Assembly: GCF_019175385.1 (NCBI RefSeq)
Contig: NC_083345.1
Coordinates: 112,702,480 to 112,766,479, forward strand
Direction of reading: 5' to 3'
From: Lycium barbarum
Lineage: Eukaryota > Streptophyta > Magnoliopsida > Solanales > Solanaceae
DNA: 64,000 bases
Part shown: positions 11,291 through 22,647 of the stretch, piece after piece
How the letters are laid out: each line of letters starts with the position of its first letter
Numbering within the stretch: position 1 is the stretch's first letter
Translations under genes and position numbers: made by a program
Notes under the pieces: model-generated
Told to the model about the DNA's origin: nothing
What the model saw: the letters and a program-made list of their open reading frames with translations, nothing else
Database searches by the model: none

Positions 11291-11987
11291 CTCCTTTTTT
11301 TAGCTTTTTCTCAATTAAAAAATTTATATTTTGGGTTAAAAAAAAAATAAAAGTCACGTCTCTTGATTGCAGCAATTAAGAATTACATTGGCTAATAGTT
11401 GATTTATATAAAATGAGTAACGTATGGCACGTCCTTTAGCCATGAATCAAATTAATGCTCTTATAATACTCATATTTTACTCCATATTTTAGAATGAAGA
11501 AATGGGCACGTTCTTATAGACCTGAATTAAATTGAGGATATATCCTTAAATGTGATGATAATGGAGGATTAATTATTCAGTTCATCCTCATATTTTTCCT
11601 CTACATAAATAAGCTTCATGCCCTCTCTTTGGATAACATATTCTATCAATCTTTTGAGTTTCTTTTATATTTTTAAAACTTTTTTATCAAGTTGTAGTCA
11701 TTTTTTGGCAATACAAAAACTAAATAAGTCGACGTTAAATCTGTGGCGAACTTCCCACTGGACAACAAAGAAAGGAAAGAAGGGGGTGACGATATTAGAA
11801 TAGAGAGATGGACAGGAAATATCTTTATAGAGATTTCGTTGTTGGTTAGTTTAAATATTGATATGAGTTGCTTCTTTATGTTTCACTTTCATTTCAAAGG
11901 TGATTAACTAATATACAAGTCATGATTCAAAGTAACTTTTGTAAGTTTGTAGTCTTGATGTGTGAGAATTATGATTATGAGACTTTG
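11291..11987. other. Sequence between Helitron 5' end and LTR, nothing recognised
   Basis: Short frames only. If the Helitron call is right, this is its interior, cut by the LTR that starts at 11988. Confidence 0.35.
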
Positions 11988-14900
11988 TGTCACGACCCAG
12001 CCCCGTGGGCCGCGACTGGTGCCCTACTTAGGCACCCAGACAGACAAACATATCAAATCGTAACACATTTATCCAAATAGCATATACGACCATAAATACT
12101 ATATGCCGTCTCAAACTTCATCAAACTGTATCGGACACATTTTAGCACAACCATATCCATATATATAACAAAAGCCGACAAGGCTATCAAATGTATCAAA
12201 AGCTGACAAGGCTAACAAATGTATCAAAAGCCCCAAAACATATACAAAATGCACGCCGACAAGGCTGCCATAACGAATAGGGTCATACAAACGCATCTGA
12301 ACAGAAGTAGGCACACATACCCACAAATACGTCTACAGACCTCTAAACAGACAAACCGAATCATATGGCGGGACAGGGCCCCGCCGTGCCCCTGAACAAA
12401 TACATATATACATAGCGAACGAATATATACCAAAATGTGTGCTCTGAAATGAGAAGAGCACTCCAAACAGCAGAAGAGGGTGTCCTAAATGGGTAGATCA
12501 CCAAACTGTGCGTCTGTACCTGCGGGCATGAAACGCAGCCCCCGAAGAAAGGGGGTCAGTACGAAATATGTACTGAGTATGCAAAGCAGAATATACAGAA
12601 AGCAAATCTGAGTCATAAACGAAATGGAAGTACCAAACATAAGTGCAAATCCAACATATCAAAATTTGCTTACTTTCGAAAATATGTAAGTAATGCATAG
12701 GGTACAGAAGAATATGGTCGCCCACCCGTCGATGGCGCCATAACACAGCATAACACCAGAAAGTTTCAAATCTCCGTATCCCCGTCACATATCACATCAC
12801 AACATAACGCCATACACAGCATAACACCAAATATAGGTGGAACCCGACCCTCATTAGCGAGTAGCTCGGAGAACCATAACACAGCATAACTCCGGAGTAT
12901 ATCAAAATGCGCACGATAACAGAACCGGCCCGGGAACCGGCGAAAGATATAACAGAACGCACGAATAGAGTCGTGAGTAGTCATATGCATAAAATCAATA
13001 TCATAAATTCAAACATAAGCAAAGTGATCATATTTGAAAATCGAAATAATAGTCTTAACAAATTCTTTCAAACGCTCCCGAATTTCATAAAGGGAAGCCG
13101 CGGGACCCACGGACGGGAATTTACCCAAGTCGGGCCCGCTTATGGAAAACATACTCGTTATACGTAATGCAAACTTTTATAAAAATATATTGGAGCAATC
13201 CGAGCACTTATGTGAAAGATATGGCATTCGGAAATTTCGAAGTTCTTTAAAGTGAAACCTCTTTGCGCAAAGTTCGGAAAGCGATTATTTCAAATACATA
13301 AAGGTTCATATTTCATCAAATCATACATAAGAGTGCCAAGGAACATATACGGATCATAACATGCTCGGATTTCGAATTTAGAATTTCCTTAAGGCTTATA
13401 ATCTAGCCTATACAAACTAAGGCATGCCAAAAGAAAGAAGGGTTGCGCTTTACATACCTCGTACGCACTCCAAGATAGCCAATCTAAAGTAAATCCCAAT
13501 CTACGCCTCGGGCTCCCCAAGGTCTACAAATATGCCAACGAATATCCAATATTAAACATAGGCACTTAAGCCATTCATTCCAAACTAACATTAAATTCTA
13601 CAGAAAATTCGACAGCATTTCCCCTGTAAATAGGCCAACCCGAGAATTTAACTCGCTCAAAATCAACAGCAACAACCACAATAACCAACCTAGCAACTCC
13701 AATAACCAATCCGAAAGACAATATTACATTAATACTCTCTTTTTCATCATTCGACAACTTTTCAAATATTCAATTCAACGGCTTACCTTCAAGCCAACAT
13801 CAACGCCTATACATTCAAATACTAACCCAAACCCATACTAACAACATTCAAGAACATTCTAAACAATTCACATAATATTTCCAACGATCCAACAATTTCT
13901 CCAAATTGGGCCGAAAACAGCCCCTAAACTATAACATAACGATGCCCGAAATTCTAACGAACACTTACAACACACCAAGCAGCCCATATACACTTCTTAC
14001 GCCTTATTTCATGCCATCTTTTCAGCAAATTTCAGGGAAATACAACAGCAGCCACACGACACCACATCATCTATTCATATGCAAGTAAATCACATTATTA
14101 TCTCTATAATCCTTACAACAACCCACAACAATTTTAACTCCAACTCTAACCATTAAATTCCTTCATTCTCATCACATAATCTATGATTACAACAACCAAA
14201 ATATTAATTCAAATCAGTCCATCAAATTTCAATTAAAAACAGCCCCTACGGCATTCAACAACATTTCAACAACATTCCAACATTCGTGCAATTCATGTTA
14301 CCAAGTTACAACTATGCTTCAACATCAAGATACATAATTTCACACATACAATTTACATTTGCATATTCCCCACACGTCCAACTTCATCATCAAACACATA
14401 GAAAAAATGATCAACTCTTACCTTAACAAGTTGGCTTTTTCTACTTAGCTAGAATTTATGAAATGAACTAATACTTGTTCTTGTTGCTCCAAATGAATTC
14501 TCCACGTTATTATCACCTTCCTAAGGGCTGAAATACCTAGAAAATCTGATTTTTGGATCAACAAATTTGAGCTCCAATTTTGCTAGCCATGCCCGAATGC
14601 CATGGCTTATGCTCTCTATCTCTCTAGCTTGTATATCAACGTTTCCTTCACGTATACACCATATTAAACCTTTAATCCAAATTGATAACATGCGTAGGAG
14701 GTTGAAATTACCTTTAGCAATCGGAATCTTCAAGAATCTTGTTTCTCTTTCCAGTTGCTTGCTTAACAACACAAAAAAAAAACTTAAGCTACAACTTCTC
14801 TTTAACTAATATCATGTCAAGGGTCTAGGATTTAGCTTACATGATGGCTCAATTAGAAAGGGGGTTTGGGAGAGCAAATAAGGGTTTTGGACCTGTTTTA

Positions 14901-15639
14901 GGTCGTGTGAAATGATATAGGGCAAAGTGGTGACTTATCTATTGAGTTTAATGGGCCTCATGGGCCGAAATGTGAGTGTTTGGGTCGGGTCCAAACTTGC
15001 TGCCCTGCCAGCCCAACTTGCATCGTCCATATCTCCTTATCCCGATATCATTTTGACAAGCGGTTTGTTGCATTACAAACTAGACTCGATGAACTTCATT
15101 TTAGGCTTTTGAAACACCTTAAAACTCCTCATATTCAAGGAGATATGCCTCCTACAATATAGACTAAAATCGGGTCCGAAATTTTACTGAAGTTGTTCTG
15201 ATTCATTTCGTTTAACTTCTAATCCTCTTCCAACCTTATGTAACCTCTTATGCATACATATACACACTTATATACATCAATAAAAATCCATATACACATC
15301 TCGAAGGGTCCAAAGAATCACAATAACCTTAAGCATAACTAGAGAACTCACAAAGCTTTGACGAAACTCCAATCGCAAAAGTATATTCATATCTTTTGTC
15401 CATCCTCTATATCATTACTAATAATCTCAAATACTTTAAAAGGTCACTCGCATTACCCCATATACATACTCATAACGCGATTTTAAATCCTTTAGGTTAC
15501 CATGTCACATCGGGATACTTAAGGCAACCATATATATAACGATATTCTTACTAACTCGATTAACTTTCCTTGAACCTTCATAACTCATTTTTTTTTCTTG
15601 TTTTACTTCAAGTAACACGGATTATTATGGAGTGTAACA
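11988..15639 (-). repeat. Complete Del/Tekay-type LTR, minus strand
   Basis: Plus-strand borders are tgtcacgaccc at 11988 and gagtgtaaca at 15639, so in sense orientation the LTR opens TGTTACACTCC and closes GGGTCGTGACA. It is 3652 bases, in the range of Del/Tekay chromoviruses. It carries the triple stem-loop block (12520-12575) and three copies of a gccgacaaggct motif (near 12171, 12201, 12253). A polypurine tract follows at the 15640 side. Only about 125 bases of internal 3' region remain before SINE-like sequence begins. Its right 2 kb forms the left arm of the inverted repeat. Confidence 0.85.
12520..12575 (-). promoter_or_regulatory. Triple stem-loop block, copy 1
   Basis: In sense (minus) orientation: stem 1 CAGTAC/GTACTG with a 7-nt loop (12557-12575), stem 2 of five C-G pairs with a 7-nt loop (12539-12555), and stem 3 CTGCG/CGCAG with a 9-nt loop (12520-12538). 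The three hairpins are almost contiguous. Confidence 0.6.
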
Positions 15640-15655
15640 TTCTCTCCCCCTTAGG
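15640..15655 (-). other. Polypurine tract next to the left-arm LTR
   Basis: ttctctcccccttagg reads cctaagggggagagaa on the minus strand, directly before the LTR start. The mirror copy is at 16289-16304 on the plus strand. Confidence 0.6.
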
Positions 15656-15805
15656 AACATTCGTCCTCGAATGTTAAATTGGTCCCGTAAGGTTCTATAA
15701 AAAAAATTCGGAAAGGTTTCCTTTATCGTCATAACATCTAGTCTTATCAGACAATCAATTTTTTTTTGAGTCGTAAGCGAATCATTCAATTCCCAACTGC
15801 CTGTT

Positions 15806-15963
15806 ATACTGCAAAAGTAGTTCAGTCGGTAGGAGTGCCCCTGAGTGTTCACTGGTCGCCACCCGAGATCGATTCTCGGCTCTTAACACAATTTTTTTGT
15901 GAGGCATCCCCTCTGGGTCCTACACATACTCAGGTATTGTCTATGCCAGGGTACAGCCCGTCC
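15806..15963 (+). mobile_element. SINE-like sequence with Pol III boxes, left arm
   Basis: A box-A-like tagttcagtcgg and a box-B match gatcgattc lie about 35 bases apart near 15825-15877, the layout of a tRNA-derived Pol III promoter. After poly(T) the sequence continues with the reverse complement of a module also present at 24230-24300. No cloverleaf closes over the full length, so it is not a tRNA gene. Family assignment within solanaceous SINEs is not possible from memory. Confidence 0.5.
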
Positions 15964-15980
15964 CCTCTGGGTCCTTGGGC

Positions 15981-16138
15981 GGACGGGATGTACCCTGGCA
16001 TAGACAATACCTGAGTATGTGTATGACCCAGAGGGGATGCCTCACAAAAAAATTGTGTTAAGAGCCGAGAATCGATCTCGGGTGGCGACCAGTGAACACT
16101 CAGGGGCACTCCTACCGACTGAACTACTTTTGCAGTAT
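15981..16138 (-). mobile_element. SINE-like sequence, right arm (mirror copy)
   Basis: Inverted copy of the left-arm SINE-like segment. It starts ggacgggatgtaccctggca and runs into the minus-strand Pol III box region. Differences from the left copy include gtacatccc versus gtacagccc and one base in gggtcatacac. Confidence 0.5.
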
Positions 16139-16304
16139 AACAGGCAGTTGGGAATTGAATGATTCGCTTACGACTCAAAAAAAAATTGATTGTCTGATAA
16201 GACTAGATGTTATGACGATAAAGGAAACCTTTCCGAATTTTTTTTATAGAACCTTACGGGACCAATTTAACATTCAAGGACGAATGTTCCTAAGGGGGAG
16301 AGAA

Positions 16305-18318
16305 TGTTACACTCCATAATAATCCGTGTTACTTGAAGTAAAACAAGAAAAAAAAATGAGTTATGAAGGTTCAAGGAAAGTTAATCGAGTTAGTAAGAAT
16401 ATCGTTATATATATGGTTGCCTTAAGTATCCCGAGGTGACATGGTAACCTAAAGGATTTAAAATCGCGTTATGAGTATGTATATGGGGTAATGCGAGTGA
16501 CCTTTTAAAGTATTTGAGATTATTAGTAATGATATAGAGGATGGACAAAAGATATGAATATACTTTTGCGATTGGAGTTTCGTCAAAGCTTTGTGAGTTC
16601 TCTAGTTATGCTTAAGGTTATTGTGATTCTTTGGACCCTTCGAGATGTGTATATGGATTTTTATTGATGTATATAAGTGTGTATATGTATGCATAAGAGG
16701 TTACATAAGGTTGGAAGAGGATTAGAAGTTAAACGAAATGAATCGGAACAACTTCAGTAAAATTTCGGACCCGATTTTAGTCTATATTGTAGGAGGCATA
16801 TCTCCTTGAATATGAGGAGTTTTAAGGTGTTTCAAAAGCCTAAAATGAAGTTCATCGAGTCTAGTTTGTAATGCAACAAACCGCTCATCAAAATGATATC
16901 GGGATAAGGAGATATGGACGATGCAAGTTGGGCTGGCAGGGCAGCAAGTTTGGACCCGACCCAAACACTCACATTTCGGCCCATGAGGCCCATTAAACTC
17001 AATAGATAAGTCACCACTTTGCCCTATATCATTTCACACGACCTAAAACAGGTCCAAAACCCTTATTTTCTCTCCCAAACCCCCTTTCTAATTGAGCCAT
17101 CATGTAAGCTAAATCCTAGACCCTTGACATGATATTAGTTAAAGAGAAGTTGTAGCTTAAGTTTTTTTTTTTGTGTTGTTAAGCAAGCAACTGGAAAGAG
17201 AAACAAGATTCTTGAAGATTCTGATTGCTAAAGGTAATTTCAACCTCCTACTCATGTTATCAATTTGGATTAAAGGTTTAATATGGTGTATACGTGAAGG
17301 AAACGTTGATATACAAGCTAGAGAGATAGAGAGCATAAGCCATGGCATTCGGGCATGGCTAGCAAAATTGGAGCTCAAATTTGTTGATCCAAAAATCAGA
17401 TTTTCTAGGTATTTCAGCCCTTAGGAAGGTGATAATAACGTGGAGAATTCATTTGGAGCAACAAGAACAAGTATTAGTTCATTTCATAAATTCTAGCTAA
17501 GTAGAAAAAGCCAACTTGTTAAGGTAAGAGTTGATCATTTTTTCTATGTGTTTGATGATGAAGTTAGACGTGTGGGGAATATGCAAATGTAAATTGTATG
17601 TGTGAAATTATGTATCTTGATGTTGAAGCATAGTTGTAACTTGGTAACATGAATTGCACGAATGTTGGAATGTTGTTGAAATGTTGTTGAATGCCGTAGG
17701 GGCTGTTTTTAATTGAAATTTGATGGACTGATTTGAATTAATATTTTGGTTGTTGTAATCATAGATTATGTGATGAGAATGAAGGAATTTAATGGTTAGA
17801 GTTGGAGTTAAAATTGTTGTGGGTTGTTGTAAGGAGTATAGAGATAATAATGTGATTTACTTGCATATGAATAGATGATGTGGTGTCGTGTGGCTGCTGT
17901 TGTATTTCCCTGAAATTTGCTGAAAAGATGGCATGAAATAAGGCGTAAGAAGTGTATATGGGCTGCTTGGTGTGTTGTAAGTGTTCGTTAGAATTTCGGG
18001 CATCGTTATGTTATAGTTTAGGGGCTGTTTTCGGCCCAATTTGGAGAAATTGTTGGATCGTTGGAAATATTATGTGAATTGTTTAGAATGTTCTTGAATG
18101 TTGTTAGTATGGGTTTGGGTTAGTATTTGAATGTATAGGCGTTGATGTTGGCTTGAAGGTAAGCCGTTGAATTGAATATTTGAAAAGTTGTCGAATGATG
18201 AAAAAGAGAGTATTAATGTAATATTGTCTTTCGGATTGGTTATTGGAGTTGCTAGGTTGGTTATTGTGGTTGTTGCTGTTGATTTTGAGCGAGTTAAATT
18301 CTCGGGTTGGCCTATTTA
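16305..18318 (+). repeat. Del/Tekay-type LTR, right arm, 3'-truncated
   Basis: Starts tgttacactccataataatc after a polypurine tract (taagggggagagaa) and follows the left-arm LTR for 2.0 kb, then ends abruptly at 18318 inside the LTR (ggcctattta). The last ~1.6 kb of the LTR, including the stem-loop block, is missing. Confidence 0.85.
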
Positions 18319-18433
18319 TTAGGTGTTCATAATATCTTTCAAAACTCGGCGAGCTCGAAACCGCCATTTCTCAACTCCGGGAGGAGTTAGGCACTGCCAA
18401 GTCCGAGGCTTCAAGCATGGCTGAGAGGCATCA
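18319..18433 (+). pseudogene. Coiled-coil coding fragment of unknown origin
   Basis: One plus-strand frame reads LSKLGELETAISQLREELG then TAKSEASSMAERHH, a heptad-like coiled coil. Such segments are common in gag-region or transposon proteins of plants, but I cannot name the family. It is bounded on the left by the truncated LTR and on the right by the start of another LTR at 18434. Confidence 0.35.
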
Positions 18434-19318
18434 TGTTATATCCCGTATTTTTGAACCTCGGAGCATCTGCTGGGGTGGGGCCCACATACCGAGATTTTTT
18501 TTGGAACATCTGAAAAGTCATATGAATCACATATGTAAAGTTAAACACAACTCATGAAGTACCTTTGGACCAAATCAAAGTGGAAACCCTCCAAACGAAT
18601 ATTTTTAAGAAAACATTTTCGGGTGACCTGACTTTGGGGGGCAAAAACTGTATTGTAAGTTTGGAATTTCGAAAATACCTTGAAATAGAAGTTGTAGATA
18701 ATTGAATTAGCTTTCAATCCATAGGTCGTGGGTTCCCAGGTGACGTCGGTACAAGGAGTTATGAACGTTTTAAGGTCGAAAGGTCAGTGGGCTAGGCCCA
18801 ACTCGGGACCAACCGAGTTGGCCCAAAAAAATAAAATAAAAATTTAGGCCCAATGTTTAAGGGGTGGCCGGCCAAGTGAGGCCCAACCCATGGCTTTAAT
18901 GAATATTTCCATGTGCTAATTAATTATAAAGGGATCACTATCCCTTAGAAGGTTCAAGAGACTTAGAAGAGAAAGAAGAGCAAAACAAGAGCAAAAAAAA
19001 GAAGGCATTTCGGGTTTGGTGTGGAAAATTCACCACCAAAAATCTTGCTCCTAAAATTTTTCTTTTGTGGTTTTCCTACTAAGTTAAGGTTCCTTTGTAA
19101 CTTGGTATAGTTGGATTGGAGTGGGGAGCATTAGAATCACCAAAGTGATCACATCTCCAAGTGAAGAAGACTTGAAGAAAAGGTAAGAATTTCTACCTTT
19201 TTATTGTGTTATGAAGTTTTGATTGTGTTGTAGTATATAGAAATGTGTTGATTGTATGGAAAAATGGAAGTTTGCAAAGTGGGTGTGTGTTGTAGGTGTG
19301 TAGCCGTGGGTATGCACA
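18434..19318 (+). repeat. Third Del-type LTR, 3'-truncated
   Basis: Begins tgttatatcccgtatttttg, the same opening found (inverted) at the 52.78 kb end of the nested LTR. It contains an attataaag TATA-like box near 18925 and ends in unrelated AT-rich sequence around 19318. It lacks the stem-loop block because the 3' part is gone. It appears to have inserted into the coiled-coil fragment. Confidence 0.6.
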
Positions 19319-21107
19319 ATTGTATAGACCATAAATATTCTAATTTACAAAACAAATATTTAATAGGAAATTTGAAAATAAAAGACAAAAACAATCATCC
19401 TACTAAATGAAAAGTTTACATGATACAAAACTTTATAGATTGGCAACATAAAGATCAACAAACAAACATTAAAAAAAAAAAAGGGGTGCAAAAGCTTGTA
19501 TGATTAATTCTTCAAACTGAGTACTTGGAGTCTTATTCTCCAAGGATTCTTATAGTCCCAAGCCATCTAGCATCTAGCATGCACACTCTCTCTCAAAACA
19601 GAGGGGGACATTGCGCGGAGATACTCACGGAACCACCACCGTGACTATCGACAGCCACCAGCCCACCACTGACACAGGACACCGGAAGCAGCAGCAGCAC
19701 TCGAACGACATTCATTTTTAACTTGTTTTCTTATCTTTGAAGGCATGAATTTAGCCATGTTTGCAATTAATATAGATTGCTCTAAAAAACAGATCAGGGT
19801 GTATGAAATTGTAATCACAACTAAGTTGGTAAGAAAAACCAATTCAATTAAAAAAGGACATACCCATAAATTTTAATCAGAAGAGAAATGTAAGGAGAAT
19901 CTTCACTTGAATTTAGTCTGAAAATGATTATGAGGAATACAGATTAAGCCCATCCAAACAGGCTCTTTGTTTTTAGTAATAAATTTAATATAAATCAATC
20001 ACATTAAGTATTGGAATAAAATTAAATATCTTTTCCCTTTTAATTAAGCAATGAATGTGGATAATTATAAACTTATTGATGGAGTGATTTTTAATTTTCA
20101 GCAATTATTTTGAGAGAAATATAAGAGAAAAATGAACCTGATCACAATCTAGTGAAAATAAAATTAAATCAAACTTTGTATAAGTTTGACCATTTTAATC
20201 ATTAAAATTAATATAAACTTTGGAAATGTCATTCAAAGAGAAATTAACTAAACAATATCTTTTGTAATATGGAAAATATTAGCTGCATAGTAAAATAAAG
20301 TAAAATTAGAAGTAAAATAATAATTCCAAAATGAACAACTTTAAAAGTAAAAATGAGAAATTTGAATTTTAACACTGTCGTAAATATATTATCATTTTAT
20401 AACATGAATACGAAATGCTGGAAAAATAACACACGTACCTCAATCATCCTGTAAGTACTATTTATTTGTCCAATCCTTTCTCCACTCCCTAAGACAAATC
20501 AATTTGTTCATAGATGTTTGATGCTGTATAAATCCTACATGAGACTATCACCTTAAAAAAATATACTAAAAGTGAAAAATCATGTCCTCTATATACCATG
20601 GAGCATACAACTTCATAGATTTATCATGTATCTGCGCTACAAACAATTAGCATAAATGAAAAACTGATAATCGTTTATAATTATTGCGATATTTTCTATT
20701 AGCTACAACTCTGCAAGAGAAGATAAAACAACCAAAACTTGATATAAAAATGTTATATAAATGGAATTTCTTTTCTCCAGCAATATAACTCCAAATTCGA
20801 TAGAAGTACCACCAATAGATCCTGTGTTACAGAGAAATGGTAGATATTATGTGTTACAGTTTCTTTTAAAAATATAAAACTTCTCAACATGTTGAAAGAT
20901 AATACAGTCAACGTATATTTTCTTTTGTAGTGAGAATGGACAAGTGGAGCACGGGCAGGGATGTGAGGATTTATTTATGTATATATAGTTGTGTCTTGTA
21001 ACTTCTTCCTGCGTTTACTTCTTGATATTTTGAATTTTTTTAGTTCTCCTAGTAAAAATCCTAACACCCCCACTAAAGTGGATTACTAGTTTGTTTTGCG
21101 CAACTTT
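19319..21107. other. AT-rich intergenic sequence
   Basis: No recognisable gene. A minus-strand frame at 19593-19715 starts with a hydrophobic, signal-peptide-like stretch (MNVVRVLLLLPVSC) but is only 40 codons and has no recognisable partner exon. Confidence 0.4.
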
Positions 21108-21169
21108 ATGGTTCTGAAGCTTGCAGTTACTATGAATTATGGTTCTGAAGCTTGCAGTTACTATGAATT
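21108..21169. repeat. 31-bp tandem duplication
   Basis: atggttctgaagcttgcagt and the following eleven bases occur twice without a spacer and without a difference, which indicates a recent slippage or duplication event. Confidence 0.9.
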
Positions 21170-21493
21170 TCCTAGACCATCGGACCCGATGAACATAGCA
21201 AAGAGTCTTATAACTAAGCTTATATTTTTTCAACTAAGTTAATGTTATGTACATTAAAACTATGCATTGATTTGGTTTCTGCACAAGATCTCAATATAGT
21301 ACTTTATATAAAATGTATATATCACTAAGTATAAGAAGTTACATACGGAGTATATCAATTTCGAAACAATGAGAACGTGCAATGACAGTCTCTGATAAGA
21401 AGTTAACAACTTCAAGATCCCTGCCGACAGTAGCCTTGTGTCATGCCAAACTTTTTTGAACTGACATGCCAACCTTTAGAAAAACATGTCCGA

Positions 21494-21700
21494 AGTTTTG
21501 GACTTTCAGGTCAAACTTCAAACCAAAATGTCGAAAGCTTTGGACTGTCACGTCAAACTTCAAACCAAAATGTCGAAAGCTTTGGACTGTCAGGTCAAAC
21601 TTCAAACAAATGTGCCGGAAGTTTGGAGTTGCAAGCCAAACTTTAGACGAGAATATCGGAAGTCTGGGACTGCAAGGTCTAACTTCAGACATTTGTCTAA
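21494..21700. repeat. 42-bp minisatellite
   Basis: Units start at 21494, 21536, 21578, 21620 (41 bases) and 21661, built on ggtcaaacttcaaaccaaaa and tgtcgaaag. The second and third units are nearly identical and the outer ones diverge. A further degenerate unit precedes 21494. Because 42 is a multiple of three, several frames stay open through the array, which produces spurious repetitive peptides. Confidence 0.85.
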
Positions 21701-22647
21701 GTTTACCTGCTCCTCTTATGTTAGGCTATGGCAAGCCACACTTCATATGTGTATGTCTGAAATTCAAACGCGAGGGTCTAAAGTTGATTTAAAACGGTTA
21801 TACTTGCAAAAATTTAGGAACTTCCGCTATGGCTCAAATGGGGGTCCTGAAATGGGCTCTCTGTTCACTTCCCCCAGAAAGACCTGCAATGGCTGAAGAT
21901 CCACATAGCCAAAAGCAAAAAGATAATTTTGTATCAACTTTCTGTTCAAAGTTCACACTCAGCAGAATCCTTTTCGGAGGAAATTTATAAATGGACTCCC
22001 ATAAATCTTTTCAAGATTAGCAGGTTCCATTTGCTTCTTAATTTTGTTGAAGAAACCAATGGAGTTCTCCAAGGATCACAGAGAAGGTTAACCCTTTCTT
22101 CTGAAGTTAAAGAAATGGAAAGATCTATCATTGCTGGGAGACTATTTTACTTTGAAATAGAACAGATTGCAAGTGCTTCGTCGTGCCATAACACAATAAC
22201 CACAACATGTGAATCTATAGAAGTTCATTAAAGATCAAACATGATGAAATTGCTTCATTGCACAGTACTTTCGGGAGAATAATAGTCAAGTTGATTCCAA
22301 CAAACGCATATGGGTTGCTCGCTCCTATGCCTAGTGGCTCCAGATGTAGGACTCGCGAACAAGTTGGTCGCATATGGGGTTTTTATGTAGTTGGGTCAAT
22401 TTTAAATAGAGCGGGTTTAAAAATGAAATTGGATTATGTTGCAGATTTCCGTTAAGACGGGCATATTTGAAAACTTTAATGACGGGAGGGGTATTTTTGA
22501 CCCAAAATTAGTTCGGAGGATATTTTTAGCCCTTTTCCCAAAGTAGAGGGGCATTTTTTACCCTTTTCCCTTTTATATATGGATGCTTTTGGAAATAGTT
22601 AAATGATGTTTATATTTATTGTGAATTTTACATTTACGGCATTGTAG
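21701..22647. other. Mixed repeat-derived sequence with unassigned open frames
   Basis: A 100-codon plus-strand frame at 21929-22231 and a shorter frame near 22262 (YFRENNSQVDSNKRIWVARSY) have ordinary protein composition, but I recognise neither and they may be exon relics of one lost gene. 22460-22580 contains gaggggtatttttgaccc-type sequence that I associate with dispersed solanaceous repeats. The last ~60 bases look like an intron 3' end leading into the eS10 exon. Confidence 0.3.

Larger units (their letters stand above)
13627..18318. repeat. Giant inverted repeat (palindrome), arms ~2.34 kb, 17-nt spacer
   Basis: Left arm 13627-15963, right arm 15981-18318, spacer 15964-15980. Paired positions sum to 31944 near the centre and to 31945 further out, because of one homopolymer difference (10 A near 14773 versus 11 T near 17162). 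By eye I found about a dozen single-base differences, so the arms are roughly 99.5% identical. From the outside in, each arm holds LTR, about 125 bases of retrotransposon 3' region and SINE-like sequence. The left LTR extends beyond the arm to 11988, while the right one stops at 18318. Confidence 0.9.

Noticed and set aside
15818..15890. tRNA gene in the palindrome arm (Pol III boxes present)
   Set aside because: A- and B-box-like motifs are present, but no acceptor stem pairs and the flanks continue as a SINE-like repeat present elsewhere, so a SINE promoter is the better reading.
13627..18318. Palindrome as a pure assembly or fold-back read artefact
   Set aside because: Not excluded, but about a dozen point differences and a length difference between arms, spread over 2.3 kb and including transition pairs, are more like real divergence. 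Kept as a finding with a long-read test.
19593..19715. Minus-strand 40-codon frame with a signal-peptide-like start
   Set aside because: Too short, no partner exons, and the similarity is only hydrophobic composition.
21494..21700. CRISPR-like array
   Set aside because: Directly adjoining 42-base units without spacers of unique sequence, in a plant nuclear context. It is a minisatellite.
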